Positions 8,776 through 18,669 of a stretch of DNA of 64,000 nucleotides are shown one piece after another (position 1 is the stretch's first letter; each line of letters starts with the position of its first letter). Source of the stretch: Pedobacter sp. (GTDB lineage: Bacteria; Bacteroidota; Bacteroidia; Sphingobacteriales; Sphingobacteriaceae); contig SSFR01000008.1 of assembly GCA_008015505.1 (NCBI GenBank), positions 1 through 64,000 on the forward strand, in the 5' to 3' direction. Below the pieces are notes generated by a model. The model was not told the DNA's origin. It did not search any database and was given only the letters and a program-made list of their open reading frames with translations. Made by a program: the position numbers and the translations under genes.

Positions 8776-9777
8776 CTATTTGTTTAATTTCTCTTCTAAA
8801 GCATGAATTAAGTCAGCAAAATACGCGCTTTTTTCGGGAAGTTTCAAACTTAATTTTTTATAGGTATCAATCGCTTTATCCAATAACATTTGTCTAGTAT
8901 AAATGCCCGCTAAAGTTTCGGAAACCAAATCATTCAAATCTTGAGCACTCTGACGAGCCTTATTCTCCGCACTTAAGTTCCCTGATTGGGGTGGTTTAAT
9001 CTGAGGATCATCTTGAATAAATTTATCCAGAATTGCTTCTTCCGTTCTTTTAAAAGTTAGCTTGTTTACTCCCCTTTCCAAAACTTTCAAAGGGGGTAAC
9101 TGTTGATGAAATATATGCTCGACGATTTGATGATTTAGTCCATCAACCGCATTATTTTTTGCACTTACAGTCGTATTTGACTGCGCATAGGGTTGATACA
9201 CATACGCTTCCCTCGTTTGATTAAGCCACCATAAGAATGAATAAGGCATCGTATCGTCGTCATATTTGGACACCTCATGGACAATCCTTGATTCATCTAA
9301 TGCACCTAAATGCTCCTGAGCAATTGATTCTTCTTTAGCAAGCACTTCTTCTACGGATAATGCCTCAATAGTTACGTCACTTGAACTCATTTGAAATTCA
9401 AGCGAACTCGGGATTATCTCCTCTTCTGTAACCAATACCTCTACTTCTGGATGCACTACTAGCATCTTCTGACTAGACTGATTACCAGCAATATCTCTTG
9501 CCTGAGACAATGCTTCTGGATGATGCATTACAGTATAAAGTATATTTCTATTAGACGAATACAGAGCCGCCTTAGTCAAACTTTGGCTCAGTTCTCCACC
9601 TTTTTCATCCAAAGCCACAGCCCTACTAGCAAAAGCATGCAGAATTTGACAGTAAGGAAAATCCCTCAGCAAAGAAGCTAATTGAGCTGTATCAGTGGCA
9701 CTAATTTTTGCCGGATTCGAAATATAGTCCGAAAAAACAGAAATGGTGGTCGAATTTTGATTTGCTAACTGTTCCAA
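8776..9777 (-). CDS. Conserved hypothetical protein with C-terminal TPR-like helices
   Basis: This is a 333-residue cytoplasmic protein with no signal peptide. The N-terminal third (ATDTAQLASLLRDFPYCQIL) and the C-terminal end (LAGIYTRQMLLDKAIDTYKK followed by a Leu/Pro-containing helix) look like tetratricopeptide helices. The middle is acidic and probably disordered. It ends 3 bases before the secG start on the same strand. Genes of this kind are common between lptE and secG in Bacteroidota. The function is unknown; a scaffolding role is possible. Confidence 0.85.
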   Translation of the reverse strand: MEQLANQNSTTISVFSDYISNPAKISATDTAQLASLLRDFPYCQILHAFASRAVALDEKGGELSQSLTKAALYSSNRNILYTVMHHPEALSQARDIAGNQSSQKMLVVHPEVEVLVTEEEIIPSSLEFQMSSSDVTIEALSVEEVLAKEESIAQEHLGALDESRIVHEVSKYDDDTMPYSFLWWLNQTREAYVYQPYAQSNTTVSAKNNAVDGLNHQIVEHIFHQQLPPLKVLERGVNKLTFKRTEEAILDKFIQDDPQIKPPQSGNLSAENKARQSAQDLNDLVSETLAGIYTRQMLLDKAIDTYKKLSLKLPEKSAYFADLIHALEEKLNK

Positions 9778-9896
9778 TTTTTCATGTATTTAATTTGTTT
9801 TCTAATGGCCATGAAACAACCAAGGCCTAAATCAAATCATTTAAAGTTTATGAGCGGTGGCTCATGGTGATTCTATCCGATCAGATGCGTTAAATA

Positions 9897-10418
9897 CTAC
9901 CAATTGGCAAAAGCCCTATTAAAAATATCTTCTGTCAATCGCTGATTAATATCAGTAATTAAATCCTGCTGCTGAGCTTCTAAAGGTTTCCCAACAATTG
10001 AAAAGTCCTTAAACTGAGTGAAATCTTGCTCAAAACTCAATTCAGGTTTTAGATTGTTTTGATACTTCACGTGAACCGTGATTGTTAACCTACTCGTTGT
10101 CGATTGATTATTCCCCTGCACAGCAGTAGCACTAACATTGTAGCCCGTGATACGCCCTTCAAAAATTGCATCTGCATCTGATCGTATCACACTCAACCGT
10201 GAATTATTACGAACACGATCCTCCAAAGCTTTGGTCAATTGCTGGCTCAAATAAGGGATCACTAAAGGCGCTGTATTCTCGAAGTTCCGTATCGAAACAG
10301 TTTTCATTGTCTCTGGAATAGATGCCCCAGAAAAAGAATAGATCCCACAACTCTGAATCGTCGAAAGCAAAGAAACGACAAATAAGACCCCTATTTTTTT
10401 ACTAATAAACTTTATCAT
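9897..10418 (-). CDS. lptE: LPS-assembly lipoprotein LptE family
   Basis: This 173-residue lipoprotein has a lipobox at LLSTIQSC (lipidated Cys24) followed by GIYSFSGASIPETMKTVSI, the usual Bacteroidota LptE start. Family members plug the LptD barrel in the outer membrane and assist LPS export. The body has the alternating beta/alpha pattern (QLTKALEDRV, then EGRITGYNVSA). It sits 13 bases after the sigma-54 activator, suggesting joint transcription. Confidence 0.88.
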   Translation of the reverse strand: MIKFISKKIGVLFVVSLLSTIQSCGIYSFSGASIPETMKTVSIRNFENTAPLVIPYLSQQLTKALEDRVRNNSRLSVIRSDADAIFEGRITGYNVSATAVQGNNQSTTSRLTITVHVKYQNNLKPELSFEQDFTQFKDFSIVGKPLEAQQQDLITDINQRLTEDIFNRAFANW

Positions 10419-10431
10419 ACACCATTAAGCC

Positions 10432-11658
10432 CTAGTCCATCCCTAAATCCTTTATTTTTCGGTACAATGTTCGCTCAGAAATGCCCAACTCTTCAGCCGC
10501 TAGTTTACGTTTACCTTTATGCTTTTTGAGTGCTTTCTTAATCAGGTCAGATTCCTTCTCTAAAAGAGATAACGACTCGTCCTCCACTTCCTCAGCAGAA
10601 TCCATCATGCCGAAGTCTTTAGCCGGTTGACGAATCGTTAACGTAGGAGAAGCTTCAACTGCTTGGGGTAACTCAATATCCCGATAAAGCTGATTAATCA
10701 CTTGTTGATTTTGTGCGTAAACTACCGCATGATCGCTACTTTGAATCATGTCAATAACCAATTTCTTCAACTCTGTCATGTCCTTCTTCATATCAAAAAG
10801 AACCTTATATAAAATATCACGCTCAGAAAAATCATCTTTTTGGGAACCCTCCAAACGCATTGGCAAGGAACTGCCCATTTCACTTGGAATATATTTTGCC
10901 ATACTCGACGCATCCAAATTTCGATTTTTCTCTAGGACAGCTATTTGCTCAGCAACATTCTTTAACTGACGGACGTTTCCCGGCCAACTATAATTCATTA
11001 GCAAGGCCTGTGCTTCCTCATCCAGCTGAACTGATGGACTACGATACTTGTCCGTAAAATCAGCGATAAACTTGCGGAATAACAGATAAATATCCTCTCG
11101 ACGCTCCCTAAGAGCAGGTATTTTCAATGGAACTGTATTTAATCGGTAATATAAATCCTCACGAAATTTGCCTTCTCTAACCGCATCAAAAACATCTTTG
11201 TTCGTTGCAGCAATCACACGAACATTTGTTTTTTGCACCTTTGATGAACCTACGCGGAGGTATTCCCCCGTTTCCAAAACACGTAATAGCCGAGCTTGAG
11301 TCCCCAAAGGAAGTTCGGCAACCTCGTCCAGAAAGATCGTACCACCATCCACTACCTCAAAATAGCCTTTACGCGCCTCGTGCGCACCTGTAAATGAACC
11401 TTTTTCATGACCAAAGAGCTCTGAGTCAATCGTCCCTTCAGGTATAGCTCCACAGTTAACCGCAATAAATGCGCCATGTTTACGCGCACTCAAATGATGA
11501 ATGATATGAGAAAATACTTCTTTCCCACTACCACTCTCTCCAGTGATCAATACGGAGATATCTGTAGGAGCTACTTGTATGGCAACATCAATAGCACGAT
11601 TCAACAAAGGCGAATGACCGATAATGCCAAAACGATTCTTTATATCCTGTATATCCAT
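10432..11658 (-). CDS. Sigma-54-dependent transcriptional activator (no receiver domain)
   Basis: This 408-residue AAA+ activator remodels sigma-54 RNA polymerase. The central domain starts almost at the N-terminus, with Walker A GESGSGKE (about 40-47), the sigma-54 contact loop GSFTGA (a common variant of GAFTGA), and Walker B GTIFLDEVAEL. The C-terminus ends in a Fis-type helix-turn-helix (KLAAEELGISERTLYRKIKD). No receiver, GAF or PAS domain precedes the AAA+ domain, so any signal must come through another protein or the expression level. Bacteroidota often keep this gene beside lptE. Targets cannot be read from the window. Confidence 0.93.
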   Translation of the reverse strand: MDIQDIKNRFGIIGHSPLLNRAIDVAIQVAPTDISVLITGESGSGKEVFSHIIHHLSARKHGAFIAVNCGAIPEGTIDSELFGHEKGSFTGAHEARKGYFEVVDGGTIFLDEVAELPLGTQARLLRVLETGEYLRVGSSKVQKTNVRVIAATNKDVFDAVREGKFREDLYYRLNTVPLKIPALRERREDIYLLFRKFIADFTDKYRSPSVQLDEEAQALLMNYSWPGNVRQLKNVAEQIAVLEKNRNLDASSMAKYIPSEMGSSLPMRLEGSQKDDFSERDILYKVLFDMKKDMTELKKLVIDMIQSSDHAVVYAQNQQVINQLYRDIELPQAVEASPTLTIRQPAKDFGMMDSAEEVEDESLSLLEKESDLIKKALKKHKGKRKLAAEELGISERTLYRKIKDLGMD

Positions 11659-11672
11659 ATTCTTTAATATTA

Positions 11673-11789
11673 AGTCTAACTCTCTCTAAAGGGGAGTGAA
11701 CCCCTATTCAAAACCCCTTTTAGACTAAAATTGCCGATAATTTATCCAAAAACGTTCCCCTCTCCTCTGCAGAGGGCTGAGGCGAGGCT
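11673..11789. repeat. Nested palindromes between miaB and the sigma-54 activator
   Basis: AGTCTAA (11673-11679) pairs with TTAGACT (11720-11726), and AAAGGGG (11688-11694) pairs with CCCCTTT inside it. A second unit contains the 12-bp perfect palindrome CCTCTGCAGAGG near 11763-11774. The CCCTCTCC/AGAGGG type of repeat is widespread between Bacteroidota genes. It may act as terminator for miaB, though a clear T run is missing. Confidence 0.45.
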
Positions 11790-13229
11790 CTAAGACACAA
11801 TCTTTCCAATCAAAGTGGCTGGCGTGCATCTTTCAATTATTACTTGTACATAATCTCCTGGTCGGAAATGATCATCCACAGGAAATACCACTGTGGTATT
11901 TTGTGAATTTTTCCCTGAATAATCTTGATCCGATTTCTTTGAAAAACCATCGATCAATACTTCATAAATATGTCCCACCTGTTTTTGTAACTGCTGATGA
12001 GAACAAATTTGCTGTTTGGCTACTATTTCATTAAATCGACGCTTTTTTACATCCTCCGGAATATCATCTGCATAACGCTTCGCTGCTAACGTACCCGGAC
12101 GCTCAGAATAGGTAAACATGTAAGCAAAATCATATTGGACAGCTTCCATAATGCTTAAGGTATCTTCATGCTCTTTTTCTGTTTCGGTACAAAATCCCGT
12201 GATGATATCAGTTGAAATAGCACAATTAGGTATGATTCTTTTGATAGCTTCGACCCGATCTAGGTACCACTCACGTGTATACGTACGGTTCATCAGTTGC
12301 AATACACGTGAATTACCCGACTGAACTGGCAAATGAATATGCTTACAGATATTATTGTACTCAGCCATCACATATAATACTTCATCTGTGATGTCTTTGG
12401 GATGAGAGGTCGAAAACCGTACACGCAATTGGGAATTAATTCGCGCAACTTGCTCCAAAAGACCAGCAAAACTCACCTGGCCCTCTTGCCCACTGGTTCC
12501 TTTCCATTTATAAGAATCTACATTTTGGCCCAATAATGTCACTTCACGATAACCCGTATCAAACAAACTTTGAGCCTCCTGAACAATCGATTTTGGATCT
12601 CGACTACGCTCTCGCCCACGTGTAAAAGGCACCACACAAAATGAACACATGTTATCACAGCCACGCATAATAGAGATAAAAGCACTTATTCCATTACTGT
12701 TTAGCCTAACAGGACTAATGTCAGCGTAAGTTTCCTCCCGAGATAGAATTACATTCACAGCCCGGTTCCCCTCATCTACCTGACTCACCAAATTAGGCAA
12801 ATCACGATAAGCATCCGGACCTACCACCACATCTACTAACTTCTCTTCTTCTAAGAACTTTGATTTTAAACGCTCGGCCATACAACCCAAGACACCCACT
12901 GTCATTCCTGGACGCTTTTGCTTGACGGCCCCAAATTCTTTCAACCGATTCCTCACCCGCTGTTCAGCATTTTCTCGAATAGAACATGTATTGACAAAAA
13001 CCAAGTCTGCTTCTTTATAATCGGCCGTGGTTTGATAACCCACTTCCGACATAATAGATGCCACAATTTCACTATCAGCAAAGTTCATAGCACAACCATA
13101 GCTTTCAATATATAGCTTGCGGCTGATCGTGTTCGAGGGTATATTCAACATGACAGCCTCTCCCTGACGAGATTCGTCGTGTTGTTTGCTTAGGTGATCG
13201 AAATCAGATGTGCTCTTTGAGTTAAACAT
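11790..13229 (-). CDS. miaB: tRNA-2-methylthio-N6-dimethylallyladenosine synthase MiaB
   Basis: This 479-residue radical-SAM methylthiotransferase modifies i6A37 of tRNAs that read UNN codons. It has the N-terminal UPF0004 domain with its three cysteines (SYGCAMN, NTCSIRE, LGCMAER), the radical-SAM triad in [19 protein letters not shown], and a C-terminal TRAM domain. Two 4Fe-4S clusters are expected. The first 30 or so residues are extra and variable; an internal Met (MLNIPSN) is an alternative start. A good promoter lies directly upstream. Confidence 0.97.
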   Translation of the reverse strand: MFNSKSTSDFDHLSKQHDESRQGEAVMLNIPSNTISRKLYIESYGCAMNFADSEIVASIMSEVGYQTTADYKEADLVFVNTCSIRENAEQRVRNRLKEFGAVKQKRPGMTVGVLGCMAERLKSKFLEEEKLVDVVVGPDAYRDLPNLVSQVDEGNRAVNVILSREETYADISPVRLNSNGISAFISIMRGCDNMCSFCVVPFTRGRERSRDPKSIVQEAQSLFDTGYREVTLLGQNVDSYKWKGTSGQEGQVSFAGLLEQVARINSQLRVRFSTSHPKDITDEVLYVMAEYNNICKHIHLPVQSGNSRVLQLMNRTYTREWYLDRVEAIKRIIPNCAISTDIITGFCTETEKEHEDTLSIMEAVQYDFAYMFTYSERPGTLAAKRYADDIPEDVKKRRFNEIVAKQQICSHQQLQKQVGHIYEVLIDGFSKKSDQDYSGKNSQNTTVVFPVDDHFRPGDYVQVIIERCTPATLIGKIVS

Positions 13230-13248
13230 ACGTTCTAATACTGGCCTG

Positions 13249-13279
13249 CAAAACTACGACTTTTGCGAACAAATGACAA
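13249..13279 (-). promoter_or_regulatory. Putative promoter of miaB
   Basis: The minus strand has TTG (13279-13277), a 20-base spacer, and TAGTTTTG (13256-13249), a perfect TAnnTTTG box, ending 20 bases before the miaB ATG. Confidence 0.6.
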
Positions 13280-13399
13280 TTTGTCAGCATTTATTCAAAA
13301 TAGCTTCGTTAAAATAATGTACTTTTAAAAAGCGTCCATCTTTTTCGAAAACTAACCTTCATAAACTTTAAACAAGCTCAATATCTCACGAATAAAATA

Positions 13400-15226
13400 A
13401 TGGCGAAGAAAAACAGAAAAAAGCTTTTCTCACGACAACAACTGTTCATCTTATTGACTTGCACTATTGTTATCAGTAGTATAGGAGTCTGTTTACATCA
13501 TTACGCGAAAAATATAGTTACTAAGTTTATCAAGGAGACAATCATAAAATCTACCAATCGCCTCTATTTTATTGATTTTAAAGATATCCAAATCAATCTC
13601 TTTACGGGGAGTATTGGTTTATCCGAAGTAAACTTCAAAATCAATTCCATTATTTATAACCAAATGGCCGCGCAACAGATTCTGCCAGAATATGTATGTG
13701 ATGCCCAAGTCACTCAACTCAACCTCGAACATGTCCAACTTCTAAATGCCTATTTTAATCACTCCATAACTGCTCAATCCATCTCAGTGGAACAGCCCAC
13801 TCTCAAATTGATTCACCTCGATACCTCATTATCTGCCTGTGCTTTGCCTGATGATCGAACAGCTTACCAACGAATCTCTGCACACTGGAAGTCCATCCGA
13901 GTTGACGAAATTGAACTACAGCAAATAAAAATCAGATACATTAATCAAAGAAGCCCTAACTGTTCACTAACAGCAATCGCTAACCTTCAAATCAACGTCA
14001 CCGATTTACTAATTGACTCACTTTCTCAATATGACAAAAATCGCTTATACTATACCCAAGATATTACCGCCTCCCTTAAACATTATCATTTTGAAACCAA
14101 CGATAAGCGATATACCATTCAGATAAACGAAATAGCTGGTTCTACCTCCAAACACGAGGCAAGAATTCTTGGGCTACAGATCACCCCCAGATATCCCGAA
14201 ATGGAATTTTCCACCCAATTCAAGGAACAAAAAGCTCGGTATAATATTTCCGCTGAAGAAATTGTTCTAAGCAAAATCAATTACCACTTATTAAAGTCTC
14301 AAGGAAACCTTCTTGCTTCAACTTTAGACATCAGAGGTGCAGATATAGCAATCTTTCTAAACAGGGAGATGTCCTTTACACAAATAGACCGATCACAGAA
14401 TTTTCCCAGCTTGGCTTTAAAAAGACTTCCTATAAACATCCAGCTTGATACGGTTAAATGGAACGATTCCAAAATTAGTTACTCGGAATACAACCCCAAG
14501 TCGCAGCGTAAAGGAACGGTCTTTTTTGACCAGTTAAACGGCAAAATAAATCATGTAACGAACAACATCACGGCCCTACAACATGATCGATTTTGTAATG
14601 CGACAACGACTGGACTACTCATGGGTATCGGACGAATGAACACCACATTTCGATTCGATTTACTAGACCCCAAGGGGGCCTTTGTTTTTTCGGGTGGTGT
14701 AGGAAAAATGAATGCTCGCATTCTAAACCCTGCACTGCGTCCCCTTGCACTTATTAAAATCAGCAAAGGCTTTATTGATAGTATCCATTTTGAAGGAAAC
14801 GGGAATACAGATCAATGCAAAGGCAAACTTATAGCAAGATACAGTCAGCTTAGAATTGGTTTCCTTGAAAAGGATACAATTAGTCCAAAATTAAAATGGA
14901 AAGCACTTGCTTCAATGTATACCAACATACTTATTATCCGAAGTGAGAACCCAAGTAATGACGATGGTTTATTACAAACCTCAAGTTTTCTATATAGACG
15001 CCCCATGCACGCTTCTTTTTTCAATACTATTTGGAAGGGAATTTCTATGGGTTTAATGGACAATATAGGCTTAGGACCGACCACACTACAACAAATGCAA
15101 GATCTGGCTATTCACATGCAACGAGTCAAAAAGGAGCATCAAATACGTCGAGAAAACCGAATTAAACGCAGACTAGAACGCAAAGCACAAACGATCTTGA
15201 AACAAAATGAAGCCTCAACCTATTAA
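13400..15226 (+). CDS. AsmA/DUF748-like envelope protein
   Basis: This 608-residue protein has a basic N-terminus (AKKNRKKLFSRQQ), one membrane segment (residues about 14-33), and then a long beta-rich periplasmic region. The stretch IDFKDIQINLFTGSIGLSEV is typical of AsmA/DUF748-like proteins, which bridge or organise the envelope and are thought to move lipids. The C-terminus is a highly basic helix (residues about 570-600, Arg/Lys-rich). It is monocistronic, divergent from miaB. The family assignment rests on overall pattern, not on a catalytic motif. Confidence 0.82.
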   Translation: MAKKNRKKLFSRQQLFILLTCTIVISSIGVCLHHYAKNIVTKFIKETIIKSTNRLYFIDFKDIQINLFTGSIGLSEVNFKINSIIYNQMAAQQILPEYVCDAQVTQLNLEHVQLLNAYFNHSITAQSISVEQPTLKLIHLDTSLSACALPDDRTAYQRISAHWKSIRVDEIELQQIKIRYINQRSPNCSLTAIANLQINVTDLLIDSLSQYDKNRLYYTQDITASLKHYHFETNDKRYTIQINEIAGSTSKHEARILGLQITPRYPEMEFSTQFKEQKARYNISAEEIVLSKINYHLLKSQGNLLASTLDIRGADIAIFLNREMSFTQIDRSQNFPSLALKRLPINIQLDTVKWNDSKISYSEYNPKSQRKGTVFFDQLNGKINHVTNNITALQHDRFCNATTTGLLMGIGRMNTTFRFDLLDPKGAFVFSGGVGKMNARILNPALRPLALIKISKGFIDSIHFEGNGNTDQCKGKLIARYSQLRIGFLEKDTISPKLKWKALASMYTNILIIRSENPSNDDGLLQTSSFLYRRPMHASFFNTIWKGISMGLMDNIGLGPTTLQQMQDLAIHMQRVKKEHQIRRENRIKRRLERKAQTILKQNEASTY

Positions 15227-15231
15227 AGCAA

Positions 15232-15266
15232 AACACCTCATCTCATTAGAGACAAGGTGTTCAAAT
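15232..15266 (-). terminator. Hairpin between the AsmA-like gene and the tandem lipoproteins
   Basis: AACACCT (15234-15240) pairs with AGGTGTT (15257-15263), with a smaller TCTC/GAGA stem inside. The minus strand has a short T-rich tail, so it may end the lipoprotein transcript, or act for both converging genes. Confidence 0.5.
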
Positions 15267-15318
15267 CAAATAGACAAATAAATCAGGGACAACCCTGAGT
15301 ATTCTCATCCACGATATA

Positions 15319-15852
15319 TTAGTTTACAGTTTGTTTTGTTTGAGTAAGAGCAGATGTAGTCGTACCATTGCCATTGGTCGCAAATGATTGTACATACCAA
15401 GTGACTGTTGTACTACCACTCAATGCAGCAATTGCTGTTGTTGTTAATCCTGTTGGGGTTATAGCACCCAGGCTTGTACTAAACGCCCCTATTTGAACTG
15501 TAGTCCCTGTTATTGATGCCCATGAAGACGTATTGGTCATACTAGCAGTAGCAGGAAAGATCGTTGGAGTAGCACCACCTGATACAGATCCTACTGCCAT
15601 AAAATAAAAACCCACTGCCGTCACAGAGGTACTTCCCGTAGACGCTACCCAATCAGTAGCATTTATTGTATTACTAGCGCCCCCAGCAAGTAGCGGATTA
15701 CTAGAACCAGTATTCAAAACAGGCTTAAAAGCGGGTGCAACATTAGGATAAGTAGCTGGTCCAATAGTAGTTTTCTTACAACCTATTGAAAAAACAAGCG
15801 CTGCCCCTGTCAAAAACAGCGAGTAAAACAAGAATTTTTGAGTTGATTTCAT
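15319..15852 (-). CDS. Secreted lipoprotein, tandem paralogue 1
   Basis: This 177-residue protein has a signal peptide ending in a lipobox (LVFSIGC, Cys25) and a mature part rich in Thr, Ser, Ala and Gly, predicted beta-rich and exported. About two-thirds of its residues match the next gene (15927-16433), including the start MKSTQKF, the NATDWVAS segment, TWYVQS and the C-terminus QTVN. I do not recognise a function. The pair is an obvious tandem duplication that also includes the 5' leader. Confidence 0.88.
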   Translation of the reverse strand: MKSTQKFLFYSLFLTGAALVFSIGCKKTTIGPATYPNVAPAFKPVLNTGSSNPLLAGGASNTINATDWVASTGSTSVTAVGFYFMAVGSVSGGATPTIFPATASMTNTSSWASITGTTVQIGAFSTSLGAITPTGLTTTAIAALSGSTTVTWYVQSFATNGNGTTTSALTQTKQTVN

Positions 15853-15869
15853 GAATTTAGATTTACAAT

Positions 15870-15881
15870 GTTTAATTAAAC
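15870..15881. repeat. 12-bp palindrome in the leader of lipoprotein 1
   Basis: GTTTAATTAAAC is a perfect palindrome 18 bases before the ATG. The same palindrome, in the same context and at the same distance, precedes lipoprotein 2 (16451-16462). It is either a relic of the duplication or a shared operator. Confidence 0.5.
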
Positions 15882-15926
15882 TATACCTTTTTTAATTTTT
15901 GCATCCTCACACCCATCATATATTAA

Positions 15927-16433
15927 TTAGTTTACAGTCTGTATCGTTTGAGTGAGGGCAGATTTAGTCGTTCCTGCGCTACTGGTCACATAAGATTGCA
16001 CATACCAAGTGATCGTTGTACTTCCACTCAATGCAGCTAGTGCTGCTGCAGTGCCTAAACTTGAGCTAAATGCCCCTAATTGTACTGCAGTTGCTGTTAC
16101 TGCTTGCCATGAAGCTGTATTAGTCACACTCGCAGTAGCTGGATATACGGTTGGTGTGGCACTACCTGAAGAACCTACTGCAATGAAGTTAAAACCTGCT
16201 ATGGTCACAGAAGCAGTTCCTGCGGACGCAACCCAATCAGTAGCATTTATTGTACCACTAGTGGTCCCAGTAAGTGCTGGATTATTAGAACCCGTATTCA
16301 ATACAGGCTGCTGAGTAGCTGGAACAGGATAAACAGGACCATCAACAGTGGTCTTCTTACAGCCCATCGAAAAAACAATCGCTGTCCCTGCCAGAACCAG
16401 CGAATAAAGTAAAAATTTTTGAGTTGATTTCAT
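15927..16433 (-). CDS. Secreted lipoprotein, tandem paralogue 2
   Basis: This 168-residue paralogue of the gene at 15319-15852 has the same lipobox position (IVFSMGC, Cys25) and the same mature fold pattern, with a few short deletions. Both copies have complete frames, so both are probably expressed. Each copy has its own leader with the GTTTAATTAAAC palindrome, and the copies are 74 bases apart. Function unknown; surface-exposed lipoproteins that diverge in tandem are often under outside selection, but that is inference. Confidence 0.87.
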   Translation of the reverse strand: MKSTQKFLLYSLVLAGTAIVFSMGCKKTTVDGPVYPVPATQQPVLNTGSNNPALTGTTSGTINATDWVASAGTASVTIAGFNFIAVGSSGSATPTVYPATASVTNTASWQAVTATAVQLGAFSSSLGTAAALAALSGSTTITWYVQSYVTSSAGTTKSALTQTIQTVN

Positions 16434-16754
16434 GAATTTAGATTTAAAATGTTTAATTAAACTATAGTTTTTAACACCCCGTAAAGATATATTTTTTACA
16501 AAAAAAGAAAAAAAATATTATACTTTTTACAATACGTAAATTAAACGCAAATCGTTGTCCATCACTACATCTTGGGCATAAAATACATTGGCACCATTTT
16601 CTACGAAATAAAAACTGCAAATATTCCTTTATTCAATCACAAATCTTTTGATCCTAACATTCGAAAAACAAATGATACACATGAAAAATGTACCTTCGTT
16701 ATCCCTTACTCACTAAGGCACACAAACATTTAAACTAGAATCCTTGCCCACTCA
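16434..16754. other. Intergenic region without a gene
   Basis: These 321 bases are AT-rich, with A runs near 16500. They contain the leader of lipoprotein 2 with the palindrome at 16451-16462. I see no open frame with coding character, no tRNA, and no convincing terminator. The right part should hold the promoter of the rhomboid gene, but I cannot pick a clear box. Confidence 0.5.
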
Positions 16755-17390
16755 ATGGAAGACTTTATTATACAAACCCCTGTTGCCTCGATCATATTCC
16801 TAACTACCATTATGGTGAGTTTACTCACATTTTCTAATACAACACTTTATGGGAAGCTCATGCTTCATCCTTATAGTGTAAGTCGAGGGAATAAATTATA
16901 TACCATCATCACAAGCGGCTTTATTCATCGCGATTGGATGCACTTATTCATGAATATGCTGTCCTATTATTTTTTTGCATTTCAACTAGAACGCATCTTG
17001 GTAATGGCTAGCAATTGGGGACATATCCAGTTTGGCATGCTCTATCTCGTTAGTTTAATTCTAAGCGATATGGGTTCCATCATCAGGCATAAAGATCACT
17101 TTTGGTATCATAGCCTAGGCGCATCAGGAGCCGTCTGTGCCGTGGTTTTTAGCTATATCCTATTTTATCCCTTAGCCAGCATGCTTATTTTACCAATTCC
17201 TATCCCGATTCCTGCAGTATTATATGGAATACTATTTTTAGCCTATTGCATGTACGCCACTAAGAGCGCCAATGACAACATAAATCACGAGGCCCACTTT
17301 CTGGGTGCATTAGCAGGAATGCTTATTACAATTATACTATACCCTCATATCATAAGCCACTTTATTACACAACTTACAAGTGGGCTATAA
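16755..17390 (+). CDS. Rhomboid-family intramembrane serine protease
   Basis: This 211-residue polytopic membrane protein has six or so hydrophobic segments. The catalytic Ser is in GASGA (Ser124) and the catalytic His is in NHEAHFLGALAG (His181). The oxyanion HxxxN motif is in HLFMN (63-67). Rhomboids cleave membrane proteins within the bilayer; the substrate here is unknown. It lies 20 bases upstream of the acyl-CoA dehydrogenase gene on the same strand, so they may share a transcript, although no functional link is known. Confidence 0.93.
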   Translation: MEDFIIQTPVASIIFLTTIMVSLLTFSNTTLYGKLMLHPYSVSRGNKLYTIITSGFIHRDWMHLFMNMLSYYFFAFQLERILVMASNWGHIQFGMLYLVSLILSDMGSIIRHKDHFWYHSLGASGAVCAVVFSYILFYPLASMLILPIPIPIPAVLYGILFLAYCMYATKSANDNINHEAHFLGALAGMLITIILYPHIISHFITQLTSGL

Positions 17391-17410
17391 AAACACATAA
17401 AATCATTAAC

Positions 17411-18550
17411 ATGAAAATCGAGCTATCTGAAGAGCATATCCTCATCCAGCAAGCAGCAAGAGACTTTGCTACCAACGAATTAAAACCAGGAGTTATCGAG
17501 CGCGACGAACACCAAAAATTCCCCGCAGAACAAGTCAAAAAGATGGGAGAGCTCGGATTTATGGGTATAATGGTATCTCCAACATATGGAGGTTCAGGCA
17601 TGGATACCATTTCATATGTGCTAGTCATGGAAGAGCTCTCCAAAATAGACGCATCTGCATCTGTAGTGGTTTCTGTAAATAACTCATTGGTTTGCTATGG
17701 ACTAGAAAAATATGGCAACGAAAAACAAAAAGAAAAGTACCTAAAACCACTAGCAAGTGGAGAAAAGATTGGCGCATTTTGCTTGTCAGAACCAGAGGCT
17801 GGCTCTGATGCGACATCACAACAAACTACAGCCATAGATATGGGTGACCATTATCTCCTCAATGGAACCAAAAATTGGATCACTAATGGAGGAACTGCTT
17901 CTACCTACTTAGTAATTGCACAAACGAATCCAGAATTAGGCCATCGAGGCATCAATGTCCTGATTGTCGAAAAAGGCATGAATGGATTTAGTATCGGTCC
18001 CAAAGAAAATAAATTAGGTATTCGTGGATCTGATACGCATTCATTACTATTTTCAGACGTTAAAGTGCCCAAAGAAAACCGGATAGGTGAAGATGGCTTT
18101 GGATTCAAGTTCGCCATGAAAACCTTAGAGGGGGGTAGAATCGGTATAGCCACACAAGCCTTAGGAATTGCAGCAGGAGCTTACGAATTGGCTTTAGACT
18201 ACGCCAAAACACGTAAAACATTTGGGAAACCCATCGCTGATCATCAGGCAATCCAATTTAAGCTGGCCGATATGGCCACCCAAATCGAGGCAGCTCGCTT
18301 GTTATGCTTGAAAGCAGCCTGGCTCAAAGACCAAGGTTTACCCTATGCACAAGCAAGCTCCATGGCCAAGCTGTTTGCCTCTGAAATAGCGATGAAAATA
18401 ACTGTGGAAGCAGTACAAATTCATGGTGGTTATGGATATGTTAAAGAATATCATGTAGAGCGCCTGATGCGCGATGCAAAAATTACCCAGATATATGAAG
18501 GAACATCTGAAATACAAAAAATTGTCATATCACGTGAGGTTTTGAAATAA
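17411..18550 (+). CDS. Acyl-CoA dehydrogenase (short-chain/butyryl type)
   Basis: This 379-residue FAD enzyme catalyses the first step of fatty-acid beta-oxidation, making trans-2-enoyl-CoA. It has the signature FCLSEPEAGSDA for FAD/substrate binding, the RKTFGKPIADHQAIQ segment, and the catalytic Glu in QIYEGTSEIQKI near the C-terminus. The position of the Glu fits the short/medium-chain branch rather than the isovaleryl type. Length is normal. No electron-transfer flavoprotein gene is in the window. Confidence 0.97.
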   Translation: MKIELSEEHILIQQAARDFATNELKPGVIERDEHQKFPAEQVKKMGELGFMGIMVSPTYGGSGMDTISYVLVMEELSKIDASASVVVSVNNSLVCYGLEKYGNEKQKEKYLKPLASGEKIGAFCLSEPEAGSDATSQQTTAIDMGDHYLLNGTKNWITNGGTASTYLVIAQTNPELGHRGINVLIVEKGMNGFSIGPKENKLGIRGSDTHSLLFSDVKVPKENRIGEDGFGFKFAMKTLEGGRIGIATQALGIAAGAYELALDYAKTRKTFGKPIADHQAIQFKLADMATQIEAARLLCLKAAWLKDQGLPYAQASSMAKLFASEIAMKITVEAVQIHGGYGYVKEYHVERLMRDAKITQIYEGTSEIQKIVISREVLK

Positions 18551-18669
18551 AGCCTCACATCTAAAAATCTATCTCATATCGACACTCCTTCACGAGAAAT
18601 ATGAACAGACACTTTTAATCTCTAGCCAATTTATTCGTAAAATTGCGATTCAAATTGAAGCCCGTTTCC

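Noticed and set aside
9850..9865. Small hairpin ATGAGC/GCTCAT between lptE and the TPR-like gene as terminator
   Set aside because: Six-bp stem with a 4-base loop and no T run; too weak to claim.
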